A DNA stretch of 21,509 bases from a virus. The DNA lies in IMG/VR virus record IMGVR_UViG_3300027917_000191, positions 1-21,509 of that record. One strand, 5' to 3'. The notes under the pieces were generated by a model. That model did not search any database. It saw nothing but the letters and a program-made list of their open reading frames with translations, and was not told where the DNA came from. The position numbers and the translations under genes are program-made. How positions within the stretch are numbered: position 1 is the first letter of the stretch; each line of letters opens with the position of its first letter. Shown here in pieces: positions 15,052-21,301 of the stretch.

Positions 15052-15755
15052 AATTCAATACACAAATGACTTTTGTCTCTTACTTTTGTTGTGTGCCCTT
15101 CACAATAACTGTCATACAACTTATCATCAACTAACCTACAGTGTATTTCTTTTCTAGCATACTGACCCACAGCAATTGGGTGATACTTTTTCCAATTCAC
15201 CACTATGAAATAACCCTTAAAGTTGGCTTTTATCTTTTGCCATTCTGGATCAAAATGTTCTGCCAATATGTGTTCTAAACTTTCCACCATTAAGATTGTG
15301 TCGTATTCACTGTAGTCAATTTGTGCCTCATGTATGGGTTTGTTTATCACTGTGTAGTCTAAATGCATATCCTCAAACAAACTGTGTTTGCTGTGATCGA
15401 ATAAACTTGCATAATCAACACCAGGCTCAACTGCTGTTACATCATATCCCATTGCGGCTAAGAACAGTGTGACTTCTCCTCTGCCTGCACCTATTTCCAA
15501 TATCTTTTTGGGTGTGCGAACAGCATTTTTCTTTATAAAATCCAATTGACAATCCACAGGATAACCGCCTGCAAATCTTTCATTGGGTCCTACTTGTGGG
15601 AAACGCTCAATGATTTGTTCATATGTTATGTCATGTGCGTATGCTATAGCGGCTAGTGCATCACCAAACTTTATTTGACCCATGTTTAGATTTTTGATAC
15701 CATCACTTTTATGCATCAGTCCTTCATTGTATGTGTTGCTGTAATCAATCGTCAT
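15048..15755 (-). CDS. SAM-dependent methyltransferase, class I
   Basis: This 235-residue protein has the class I SAM-binding signature: motif I 'ILEIGAGRGEVTLFLAAMG' (residues 85-103), then 'DVTAVEPG' with an acidic residue at 110 to hold the ribose, and 'DTILMVESLEHI' (152-163) after strand 4. The lack of DPPY or a Pro-Cys motif speaks against standard adenine or cytosine DNA methylases. It is closer to small-molecule, sugar, protein or RNA methyltransferases; the N-terminal 'FAGGYPVDCQLDFI' is substrate-side sequence. It is coupled to TerL by an ATGA overlap. The substrate is unknown. Confidence 0.85.
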   Translation of the reverse strand: MTIDYSNTYNEGLMHKSDGIKNLNMGQIKFGDALAAIAYAHDITYEQIIERFPQVGPNERFAGGYPVDCQLDFIKKNAVRTPKKILEIGAGRGEVTLFLAAMGYDVTAVEPGVDYASLFDHSKHSLFEDMHLDYTVINKPIHEAQIDYSEYDTILMVESLEHILAEHFDPEWQKIKANFKGYFIVVNWKKYHPIAVGQYARKEIHCRLVDDKLYDSYCEGHTTKVRDKSHLCIEL

Positions 15756-15948
15756 ATCTATCCCATGGATGATCTTTTATGGCAGTGCCATGCGGCAACA
15801 GATCCCAATATTCTTCTCTCAGTGTGTAATAATGTTTTATATAGAAAAACATCTTTTCTTCTTCACTGTCAAAGCCACGTTCCCATTGTAGAATGATATC
15901 CCTAACTTCATTCATATCTCTAGGCACGTGCCTCCTAGGCACACTCAT
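15745..15948 (-). CDS. Small hypothetical protein
   Basis: This protein has 67 residues when started at the ATG at 15948, which makes a four-base ATGA overlap with the endonuclease stop. A longer start at 15966 adds six residues but overlaps more. It is highly charged and aromatic (KMFFYIKHYYTLREEYWDLL) and probably one helical bundle. It overlaps the methyltransferase start by 11 bases, so it sits in a coupled chain between endonuclease and methyltransferase. No family is recognised. Confidence 0.6.
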   Translation of the reverse strand: MSVPRRHVPRDMNEVRDIILQWERGFDSEEEKMFFYIKHYYTLREEYWDLLPHGTAIKDHPWDRYDD

Positions 15949-16535
15949 CTTGCTATGTGTTGCCATGTTTTGCCCATGTGTATTGCTTCTATGGTGCTCA
16001 CACCCACATTGAACAGTTTTGCCAATTTCTTCTGTGTGATCATGCGACGATTCTCTATGATGAACAACACTTGATCTTCTGTGAGTTTGGCATTGTGGTT
16101 GTCTTCACCTAGCAGTGCAGGTGGCTTCACATATCTACCTTTGTTGATACAGTCCTGTATGTTGTCTTTGACTGTGCCTAAAAACAAGTGATCTGGATTC
16201 ACACACTGACGGTATGTGATATCATTCTTTGCATAATTTTGGTCACAATCATGAAGCACACAATAATCGTTTACAGAGTTTTCAGCAAACTTGCCGCTGA
16301 TCAGTGCACTGAATCTGTGTGCTGTGATAAAACGCAGTATCTTTTCATCACCTTCTTGGTATCTATACCACCAATTGATATAGCCAGTGTTTTGCACGTT
16401 GCCCTTGAGGTATATGCAACCATTTGCTTGAGGTTCACATCTGTCATGGAATTTTTGAATGTAGAAATCACTGATGTTTTCTACTCTGTGGGGTTGCCCC
16501 TTTAAGCCGGGCTTTTTGCAAGTTTTCATCTTCAT
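15945..16535 (-). CDS. HNH endonuclease with C-terminal helix-turn-helix
   Basis: This 196-residue protein looks like a phage free-standing HNH nuclease. The core reads TAHRFS (His 73), VLHDCD (His 95) and CVNPDHLFLGT (Asn 113, His 116), followed by the usual 'KDNIQDCINKGR'. The C-terminal 45 residues hold a helix-turn-helix (QKKLAKLFNVGVSTIEAIHMGKTW) like those of NUMOD/HNH homing enzymes, which binds the target DNA. It lies between TerS and TerL, where HNH genes often sit, either as mobile elements or as packaging helpers. No good ribosome site precedes the ATG, in contrast to neighbours. Confidence 0.87.
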   Translation of the reverse strand: MKMKTCKKPGLKGQPHRVENISDFYIQKFHDRCEPQANGCIYLKGNVQNTGYINWWYRYQEGDEKILRFITAHRFSALISGKFAENSVNDYCVLHDCDQNYAKNDITYRQCVNPDHLFLGTVKDNIQDCINKGRYVKPPALLGEDNHNAKLTEDQVLFIIENRRMITQKKLAKLFNVGVSTIEAIHMGKTWQHIAR

Positions 16536-16647
16536 ATCTATTATGCCTATTAAAACGGGTGCCTCTCAGTTCAGTAACACACGATCCTCACTCAAGTCAC
16601 GGATCATGCAAAGCGGCTACTGCTTGGAGGTCTTACCCCTCGAACTG

Positions 16648-17043
16648 TTAATCATCTTCTTCTCCTGTCCATGGTAAGACAGCATTGTTATCATCTGTTA
16701 TTGGGCTTTCTGATTGTCCCAACATCTGTTTGCCCAACCAAATCAACATCACTCTGTCCTGCTTGTTGAGTGCTAGATCCAGTTGTGCTTTACGCAAACG
16801 TTGCTTCGTCAAGATCCTATTTTTTGTGATAATATCACGGAAGTTGTCCACAAACGTTTGCAGTTTAACACCAAAAAAGTCCGCCATCTCTTTGTTGGTG
16901 CAATGATACTGTGCTAACTGAGCAACTTGTTCTTCTGGAATAACCACTTTGTCTCTGCCCACTACTCTGCCCCGTACGGTTTTCTCACCATACTTCACGT
17001 TGGTCACTGTGTAAGGCTGATTGTGTTCAGTTTGCTCAGTCAT
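16648..17043 (-). CDS. terS: Terminase small subunit
   Basis: This 131-residue protein likely recognises phage DNA and hands it to the large subunit. Residues about 37-67 form a helix-turn-helix ('VAQLAQYHCTNKEMADFFGV'), in the style 'iA..hct.kEmA.ffgv' typical of small terminases. It is followed by a long oligomerisation helix and a 'MLIWLGKQMLGQ' segment near residue 100 that is frequent in this group. The C-terminus is acidic. It begins the packaging block and is preceded by a GATAAATA octamer. The four genes between it and the large subunit's end make the terminase pair non-adjacent. Confidence 0.82.
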   Translation of the reverse strand: MTEQTEHNQPYTVTNVKYGEKTVRGRVVGRDKVVIPEEQVAQLAQYHCTNKEMADFFGVKLQTFVDNFRDIITKNRILTKQRLRKAQLDLALNKQDRVMLIWLGKQMLGQSESPITDDNNAVLPWTGEEDD

Positions 17044-17101
17044 ATTTGCTATTCCTGTATATCACCATGCAGTACAAACCGCATGCTGTAAGTTGCAATG
17101 T

Positions 17102-17109
17102 TATTTATC
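17102..17109 (-). promoter_or_regulatory. GATAAATA late-promoter-like octamer upstream of terS
   Basis: This NATAAATA match lies at the stop of the preceding gene and about 60 bases before the terS start. It could start a packaging transcript. Function is inferred from motif and position only. Confidence 0.4.
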
Positions 17110-17425
17110 TAAATATCACAGGATGCTTGCATCTTTTGACTTGTTTTGCACGATTATGATTGTAAAGGTTGTAGTATTCTACTTTTCTGGGTGTGAGATC
17201 ATACCACTTGCCCCACATGAATGCTTGGTGTTTGAGTGTGTCAAACTCTCTCACACTCACATGCTGTAAAAACTCAATGTCATCACTGTGTATGTGCTGA
17301 GTGCGTATCCATTTACTTCTCACCTGCTTGTAGTGGTCTGCCCACAGTAACAGTGATAAGTTTCTAAACTTTCTAAGACGTTTGTCTATGCCGTCAAACA
17401 GCATCTGAATGTGTTGTGTGTCCAT
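17105..17425 (-). CDS. Hypothetical protein upstream of terS
   Basis: This 106-residue protein starts at an ATG at 17425 behind ATAGGAG; an in-frame TTG just before it is rejected as start. It is basic and rich in His, Trp, Tyr and Arg (RLRKFRNLSLLLWADHYKQVRSKW, then FMWGKWYDLTPRKVEYYN). It appears soluble and helical and may bind nucleic acid. No family is recognised. It sits just before terS in the same direction, possibly as a packaging or late regulatory accessory; this is only positional. Confidence 0.65.
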   Translation of the reverse strand: MDTQHIQMLFDGIDKRLRKFRNLSLLLWADHYKQVRSKWIRTQHIHSDDIEFLQHVSVREFDTLKHQAFMWGKWYDLTPRKVEYYNLYNHNRAKQVKRCKHPVIFR

Positions 17426-17460
17426 CAATACTCCTATATGTGAGTATTTAATGGATTTAG

Positions 17461-17637
17461 TTATTTTTTGGGCTTTTTAGGTTTCAACAGTCGCAGGTAT
17501 TTTTCACTGTCCACGCCAGTGCCACGTGTGACTTCACTGCGGCCCTTGAGGAACTTCTCAAACTCTCTGCGTAGTTCTAGTAGTTGTTGATCTTTTTCGT
17601 CTTTGACTATGAATGGTGTTTTGTCTGAAAACTTCAT
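17461..17637 (-). CDS. Small charged hypothetical protein
   Basis: This 58-residue protein has a helical middle (QQLLELRREFEKFLKGRSE) and a Lys/Pro-rich C-terminus (LLKPKKPKK). The ATG at 17637 follows the preceding stop by five bases; an in-frame GTG at 17655 would overlap that gene and is less likely. No family is recognised. The basic tail could contact nucleic acid. It is part of a three-gene minus-strand chain between the polymerase-like gene and terS. Confidence 0.55.
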   Translation of the reverse strand: MKFSDKTPFIVKDEKDQQLLELRREFEKFLKGRSEVTRGTGVDSEKYLRLLKPKKPKK

Positions 17638-17641
17638 ACTG

Positions 17642-17953
17642 TTACTTAGCCGCACTTACCCATTTTATCCATGCTTTGCAGTCGATACACATCTTTTTAG
17701 CCCTGTGTGGCCCCCAATTGCCCCGCACAGTGATAGTTGTCAAATGTTTACACTCTGGTGCCACTTGTGGTTGTTCAGTGCGTACAGGCTCGCTGTAGGT
17801 GCCTTCTGTGAGGTCAATCCAATACTGTGGATATCGCTGTTTGTGTTCTTTGAGATGCTGTCGCACTTGACCAGCTGATGCACCGTGCAACCATTTGGGC
17901 TTTGTGCTCTTTGGTCCTACATACATGGTGTTGTCTTTGTATTTTATCTTCAT
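17642..17953 (-). CDS. Small protein with C-terminal zinc-ribbon-like motif
   Basis: This protein has 103 residues from the ATG at 17953, which has a GAGG ribosome site; an upstream in-frame TTG lacks one. The C-terminal 40 residues contain Cys 68, His 70, His 83, Cys 89 and Cys 92, arranged as C-x-H ... GPHRAKKMCIDCKAWIKW. This 'GPHxAKxxCxxCxxxIKW' ending occurs in small phage proteins and looks like a zinc-binding ribbon. Such modules often bind DNA or mediate protein contacts in replication or recombination. The exact role is unknown. Confidence 0.7.
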   Translation of the reverse strand: MKIKYKDNTMYVGPKSTKPKWLHGASAGQVRQHLKEHKQRYPQYWIDLTEGTYSEPVRTEQPQVAPECKHLTTITVRGNWGPHRAKKMCIDCKAWIKWVSAAK

Positions 17954-18039
17954 AACATTTTCCTCATTGTGTTTGTTAAGGTTCAACTGAACTGATTAAA
18001 AAAGAAGTTATACTATATGCTGACTACCTAGCTAATATC

Positions 18040-18069
18040 TTATAATGTAAAGCAATTTTTTTTAAACAA
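18040..18069 (-). promoter_or_regulatory. Weak promoter-like pair upstream of zinc-ribbon gene
   Basis: TTGTTT and TTATAA lie 18 bases apart on the minus strand, in the 176-base gap before the gene starting at 17953, within an A/T-rich stretch. The match is modest and could be chance in such composition. Confidence 0.25.
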
Positions 18070-18129
18070 CAACATAGAAAACTCAATTGAGCTGAAACAG
18101 CGTTAGCTGTGAAGCCAATGAGTATTTCT

Positions 18130-19215
18130 CTACTGGCACGCAGTGCTGGTAGAATCACTAAACTGTTCATATTCAATCTCCAAATTGATACCTGTTTTAT
18201 ATCTAACCACTTCTTTGACTATATCCACGTCCAATTCCACATTACAGCTCCAGCCATCATGCTCTTTGAAGTAACGCACATATTCTCTGTCCAAATAGTC
18301 AGCAATAACATCCATTATGAGTTTTTCATATTGAAAATACACAGCCCACTTCTTTCTACTGGTCATTCTCTTGCGTTTGGGTAATTCAATATCTTCTCCC
18401 ACTTGTATCAGTTTCCATGCTTTGGCAATAGCAGTTCTCAATTCAGTCAATTGACTATCAGCTTGCAATGCTCTCATACTGTTATAGTTGTAAGCCAACA
18501 GCTTGTAAGTGTCATAGTTGGTGTTACAGCCTAAATTAGCACCAGCAAACAGTGCATTGATTAACTTCTTTGCCACACTGTATTCTATTCCAGCAGTTTC
18601 AGCTATATGCTGTCTAAACTGTGCTGTGTTGTTTAAGAAGTTGTTGAATGTGTTATTCATACGTTTAACAGTTATTGTTTGTTTGACTGCATATGAGTTT
18701 GCTAGATGTGCAATCACAGTGGGTGCACATGCTTTGATGTCATAGATGTGACTGTATCCGTGTTTGTTAAACAATTGTTTTCTTGGCTCACTTTTGATGT
18801 TTTGCAGTGGGTGCCAACTTCTGTTTGACTTGTCCTTGTATTCAAAATTGCCACTTTGCAATTCAGTGAGATGTTCTTTTTCCCATGTGTCAATTACTAA
18901 TTGATATTCACGCTGTTTTGTGAGTGTGAGATTATGACTGATGTCACTGTATAATTTCAGTGCACCTGTTCTGTTCAGCTTGTATGTTTTGCACAGACTT
19001 TTTTCACCGCCAAACTGGTAGTGCGGATCAACCGGTGTTAGTAGTTGTGCTTTTAGATATTGGCTGATTTGAGTTTGCCCTTGACCAAAGTATTTGTCCA
19101 TGCTTCTGGCATGGCACTGTTTTTCTTCTTTTGTGCCCAGTATTCCAAACGCAAAACCTAGTGCACGTTTACAACGTTTGATCACTCTGGGGTCATTGAA
19201 ATTAGGTTCATACAT
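18130..19215 (-). CDS. Unknown protein with possible palm-polymerase motifs
   Basis: This 361-residue protein starts at the ATG at 19215 (AAGGAG upstream); an in-frame TTG at 19245 lies before the ribosome site. Three segments in the right order resemble motifs of palm-fold polymerases. They are YDIKACAPTVI (Asp 159, like motif A), SVAKKLINALFAGANLG (Lys 216/217 and Phe 223, like motif B), and FKEHDGW (His 319-Asp 320, like the HD of motif C in family A and T7-type enzymes). A helix with 'YFQYEKLIMDVIADYL' (293-308) lies before motif C, where such enzymes have a conserved Q..E helix. The protein is much smaller than known single-subunit polymerases. It is a single-gene unit with its own promoter. 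Activity is unproven. Confidence 0.75.
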   Translation of the reverse strand: MYEPNFNDPRVIKRCKRALGFAFGILGTKEEKQCHARSMDKYFGQGQTQISQYLKAQLLTPVDPHYQFGGEKSLCKTYKLNRTGALKLYSDISHNLTLTKQREYQLVIDTWEKEHLTELQSGNFEYKDKSNRSWHPLQNIKSEPRKQLFNKHGYSHIYDIKACAPTVIAHLANSYAVKQTITVKRMNNTFNNFLNNTAQFRQHIAETAGIEYSVAKKLINALFAGANLGCNTNYDTYKLLAYNYNSMRALQADSQLTELRTAIAKAWKLIQVGEDIELPKRKRMTSRKKWAVYFQYEKLIMDVIADYLDREYVRYFKEHDGWSCNVELDVDIVKEVVRYKTGINLEIEYEQFSDSTSTACQ

Positions 19216-19273
19216 ATTGAGCTCCTTATATATATTGTATAACAAGTGTATGACTTTTTATTCATGCCATGTT

Positions 19274-19302
19274 ATGTTAGCAGAATATAATTTAAAAGTC
19301 AA
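19274..19302 (-). promoter_or_regulatory. Sigma70-like promoter for polymerase-like gene
   Basis: On the minus strand TTGACT and TAACAT are separated by 17 bases (5 and 4 consensus matches). Transcription would start near 19267, about 50 bases before the ATG at 19215. It lies just downstream of the terminator that ends the previous unit. Confidence 0.55.
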
Positions 19303-19326
19303 GTTTAGTTTGCCACCTTACACAAG

Positions 19327-19334
19327 TATTTATA
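19327..19334 (-). promoter_or_regulatory. TATAAATA late-promoter-like octamer
   Basis: This is an exact match to the T4 late-promoter core, about 110 bases before the polymerase-like gene. It is followed by CTTGTGTAA, similar to the sequence after the octamer at 19572. Confidence 0.4.
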
Positions 19335-19370
19335 CAAATATGCAAAAAAGGGCAAGAAAAGAATGGTAAA

Positions 19371-19405
19371 AAAAACTCCCCATGCTGTGCACAAAGGGAG
19401 TTTTT
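19371..19405 (-). terminator. Intrinsic terminator closing the small-gene operon
   Basis: A perfect 10-bp stem (AAAAACTCCC with its complement, loop of 15) is followed on the minus strand by eight T. Some T also follow on the plus strand. It ends the transcript of the small genes at 19593 and beyond. Confidence 0.85.
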
Positions 19406-19571
19406 CGTTTTAGGTGAATTAAATTGGCATAATTTAATTTGAATGTGTAAAGAGTGAATCTTGATTGAAGTATAAAGTTTTGGCAAACATTAGATCAACA
19501 TCGATTATATGAATTGGAGCTCATAATAAAAGAAAAATATGTAGTAAGATATCGAGCTCTTTACACAATAT

Positions 19572-19579
19572 TATTTATC
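19572..19579 (-). promoter_or_regulatory. GATAAATA late-promoter-like octamer
   Basis: This NATAAATA match is 14 bases past the end of the gene stopping at 19593 and is followed by ATATTGTGTAA. A transcript from here would soon meet the terminator at 19371-19405, which makes a promoter role doubtful. Confidence 0.3.
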
Positions 19580-19592
19580 CAAAAATGCTAAA

Positions 19593-19907
19593 TTACTGCT
19601 GTTTTTTGATTTCTTTGTTAACCCATGCAAGTGCTCTATCGCCACCCCATAGGTTGTATGCTTGTATTGCTTTGCTTGTTTTGTTGTCTAAGCCACGCTG
19701 TTTTGCTTGTCTATAGTTAGACTTTGCTCTGCTCAAATAACTACGCATTCTGATCAGTGTGCTCAAACTGAGATCTTCACCACTTGCCAATTGATTTGCT
19801 CTTGCCAGCCCTACCAATGTGCCTGCACGTCTACTAGGAGGCAATGTTTCTCTGTCTGCTAGTGCTTTTTTAGCAACGTCTCTGATATACCCTGGTGCTA
19901 CAGCCAT
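19593..19907 (-). CDS. Small phage protein with RMRSYLSR and LWGGD motifs
   Basis: This 104-residue protein carries 'GLARANQLASGEDLSLSTLIRMRSYLSR' (residues about 33-60) and a C-terminal 'YNLWGGDRALAWVNKEI' (84-100). The pairing of an R-M-x-S-Y helix with an LWGGD...W ending is familiar from many phage and metagenomic proteins of unknown function. The sequence is basic and helical, so a virion-internal or DNA-associated role is possible. It is the last gene before the terminator, and its start overlaps the preceding small gene by 10 bases. Confidence 0.72.
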   Translation of the reverse strand: MAVAPGYIRDVAKKALADRETLPPSRRAGTLVGLARANQLASGEDLSLSTLIRMRSYLSRAKSNYRQAKQRGLDNKTSKAIQAYNLWGGDRALAWVNKEIKKQQ

Positions 19908-20008
19908 GTGTCTTTCCTCTTGGGCTTTTTGGCTGTTTTGATACGCATTTTCTTTGTGGGCACTTTTTTGGTGTACAGTGCACCTACTTTTTTACTGGTT
20001 GTTGCCAT
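19898..20008 (-). CDS. 36-residue highly basic protein
   Basis: This very small protein (MATTSKKVGALYTKK start, KPKRKDTWL end) is about one third Lys and Arg. The ATG overlaps the upstream stop as TGATG and the stop overlaps the next gene by 10 bases, so it fits the coupled chain and is probably real despite its size. It could bind nucleic acid or be a minor virion peptide. No family is recognised. Confidence 0.6.
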   Translation of the reverse strand: MATTSKKVGALYTKKVPTKKMRIKTAKKPKRKDTWL

Positions 20009-20241
20009 CACATGCTCCCTATAACACTGACTAACACTGTGACCAGCGTGGTCACTGTGAAACCCATTATCCAAAATATTTTGGTGTCGATTTTGTCTAA
20101 TCTGTCTATGAAAAAACTTCTGTTGTCTTTGAGACCCAGCTTTAGTTCATCGATATCCTGCGCCATGTGTGCTAGATGATTATCTCTAATCGTCTCCACA
20201 TCCTTTTGCAGTTTGATTATTTCTGCTTGATGTTCAGCCAT
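20008..20241 (-). CDS. Small membrane protein, XhlA/holin-accessory-like
   Basis: This 77-residue protein has an N-terminal coiled coil (residues 1-50, 'AEIIKLQKDVETIRDNHLAHMAQDIDELK') followed by a single membrane helix at about 55-74 (IFWIMGFTVTTLVTVLVSVIG) and a very short tail. That layout matches the hemolysin XhlA-like family, membrane proteins that assist holins in host lysis. Similar topology is also found in other small phage membrane proteins, and no endolysin gene is in the window. It overlaps both neighbours by a few bases. Confidence 0.62.
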   Translation of the reverse strand: MAEHQAEIIKLQKDVETIRDNHLAHMAQDIDELKLGLKDNRSFFIDRLDKIDTKIFWIMGFTVTTLVTVLVSVIGSM

Positions 20242-20341
20242 TTTGCTTCTCTAATTCTGCCTCTATGGCCTTTATGTTATCATATTCTTCTTTGGTGACT
20301 ATAATTTGCTCACCATCGTTGTAAATCACATATTCACTCAT
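20234..20341 (-). CDS. 35-residue acidic protein
   Basis: This small frame (start MSEYVIYNDGEQIIVTKEEY) looks like a beta hairpin followed by an acidic helix. It overlaps the upstream gene by 8 bases and the membrane protein gene by 8, filling the only gap between them. Coupled overlaps at both ends make it a credible gene. Function is unknown. Confidence 0.55.
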   Translation of the reverse strand: MSEYVIYNDGEQIIVTKEEYDNIKAIEAELEKQNG

Positions 20342-20822
20342 CAGTATATCCTACTTGTTTTCTTAGATCTGTTAGCAGTGCTCTATCTTGCACTATCACA
20401 CACGGTTTTGGTGTGTTATTGTCACCTTCTATGGGGTGACTCCAAAAAGCTATCAACTCTTTATATTTTGCTTCTATTTTTTCTGTAATTGCATAAAGCA
20501 TATCTACACTGGCTTTGTTATTATACTCAAACAGTATGGCTTCATGTGCTAAATGTTCTTTGCCAGGTTGTGGTGTTCCAGCAAATGCCGCACACCAATT
20601 CAGCTCACAACCGTTTGGTTCTTTTATGTGAAGTATTTTGTTTTCCATCCAGTACTTTAAACTCCATGGGCATAATTTTCTTATGCTTAGGAAGTAGTCC
20701 TCAATCCAAGTTACTTCTTCTTGGATCCTCTGTTCTTTTTCTTCTTCTTTGAAGAACCTCTGTTCTTTTTCATCATAGCCATTATCTTCTCCTTTTAGGT
20801 TTGTTGCTGTATCCACTTGCAT
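20334..20822 (-). CDS. Hypothetical protein, start uncertain
   Basis: The conserved-looking body begins at WIEDYFLSIRKLCPWSLKYW and ends at 20334, with 'CELNWCAAFAGTPQPGKEHLAHEAILFEYNN' in the middle. It looks like a soluble alpha/beta protein and belongs to no family I recognise. The start is unclear: an ATG at 20822 gives 162 residues but overlaps two small genes in other frames, and the ATG at 20648 would remove the WIEDYF segment. Neither has a good ribosome site. A third option is a -1 frameshift from the Lys-rich small frame at 20711-20782. The end is firm: it overlaps the next gene by 8 bases. Confidence 0.65.
   Translation of the reverse strand: MQVDTATNLKGEDNGYDEKEQRFFKEEEKEQRIQEEVTWIEDYFLSIRKLCPWSLKYWMENKILHIKEPNGCELNWCAAFAGTPQPGKEHLAHEAILFEYNNKASVDMLYAITEKIEAKYKELIAFWSHPIEGDNNTPKPCVIVQDRALLTDLRKQVGYTDE
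20711..20782 (-). CDS. 23-residue Lys-rich peptide
   Basis: An ATG overlapping the previous stop as TAATG opens a 23-codon frame with 12 Lys, containing KKNRG twice (start MAMMKKNRGSSKKKKK). It lies inside the 5' part of the next gene in another frame. The start/stop overlap is the same as at neighbouring genes, which supports translation, but a chance A-rich frame cannot be excluded. Confidence 0.4.
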   Translation of the reverse strand: MAMMKKNRGSSKKKKKNRGSKKK

Positions 20823-20919
20823 ATGCGGCTCTGCCTTGACGTTCTGCTTGTTCTCTTGTCTTGTACACTTTGCCACTTTTGCCCCACTTGTATCCGCCTT
20901 TAACTCTCATTACAGGCAT
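20782..20919 (-). CDS. 45-residue basic phage protein (GYKWG...QGRAAYASGY type)
   Basis: This small basic protein contains RVKGGYKWGKSGKVY, then TREQAERQGRAAYASGY and a KPKRRR end. This pattern is familiar from many marine and other tailed phages as a conserved small protein of unknown role. The ATG overlaps the upstream stop as TGATG and the stop overlaps the next ATG as TAATG. Its charge suggests DNA contact, perhaps inside the virion. Confidence 0.78.
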   Translation of the reverse strand: MPVMRVKGGYKWGKSGKVYKTREQAERQGRAAYASGYSNKPKRRR

Positions 20920-21113
20920 CACTTACTCCTTTTGGTTATGCTCAATCTACTACGCACACCTTTGTTTTTTAGTGCTTTTTGTTCCAGTCTCATACCACTG
21001 TTGAAACTGCTTGAACTTCTTGTTAAACTTCTACCACCACCTCTCACATATCTTGCACCAGCTCTGTGTCCACTGCAATCTGTTTTACATGGTGAACCTT
21101 TATACGTTGCCAT
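20919..21113 (-). CDS. 64-residue basic Gly/Ser/Arg-rich protein
   Basis: It starts at the ATG at 21113 (TAATG overlap with the upstream stop); a longer in-frame start lies inside the upstream gene and is rejected. The sequence contains CKTDCSGHRAGARYVRGGG and RSSSSFNSGMRLEQKALKN. The 'C..DC.GHRAGxxYxRGGG...SSSSFNxGM' pattern is familiar from marine phages as a small conserved protein. Two Cys and a His near the N-terminus could bind metal. It is strongly basic. Function is unknown. Confidence 0.75.
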   Translation of the reverse strand: MATYKGSPCKTDCSGHRAGARYVRGGGRSLTRSSSSFNSGMRLEQKALKNKGVRSRLSITKRSK

Positions 21114-21301
21114 TATGCTTCTCCTGGATGATTGTGTATTTGTTCCCATCGACCACTGCTGACAAGTGGATCAATATATACCACATACATATTATTTGTG
21201 GTATCATAATATTGCTCACCATGCTGAGGATTTTCAATAGCATCTATTTCTGCTCTTGTCAGACTAGCTGGATTTTCATCTATAATAAACATATTATTCA
21301 T
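21113..21301 (-). CDS. 62-residue hypothetical protein
   Basis: This small acidic protein contains 'LTRAEIDAIENPQHGEQYYDTTNNMYVVYID', ending in HNHPGEA. 'YYDTTNNxYxVY' resembles short beta repeats found in phage fibre and structural proteins. The ATG follows the upstream stop by one base and the stop overlaps the next ATG. It may be a minor structural protein; no family is assigned. Confidence 0.65.
   Translation of the reverse strand: MNNMFIIDENPASLTRAEIDAIENPQHGEQYYDTTNNMYVVYIDPLVSSGRWEQIHNHPGEA

Larger units (their letters stand above)
19216..19592. other. Gene-free regulatory gap
   Basis: This stretch holds a strong minus-strand terminator, a sigma70-like minus promoter and two NATAAATA octamers, one on each side of the terminator. 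Open frames crossing it run through the terminator hairpin and look non-coding. Two GAGCTC hexamers 31 bases apart (19517 and 19554) have no clear role. Confidence 0.65.

Noticed and set aside
18041-18046. TATAAT on the plus strand as a promoter
   Set aside because: No -35 element at a usable distance and no plus-strand gene downstream.
18130-18155. Hairpin CTACTGGCAC/GTGCTGGTAG at the end of the polymerase-like gene as a terminator
   Set aside because: On the minus strand the stem has mismatches and no T-run follows; it is inside coding sequence.
19292-19486. Minus-strand frame of 64 codons in the gap
   Set aside because: It crosses the terminator hairpin, has atypical composition and no ribosome site.
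19517-19559. Two GAGCTC hexamers 31 bases apart as operator or att arms
   Set aside because: Six-base palindromes recur by chance and flanks do not match.
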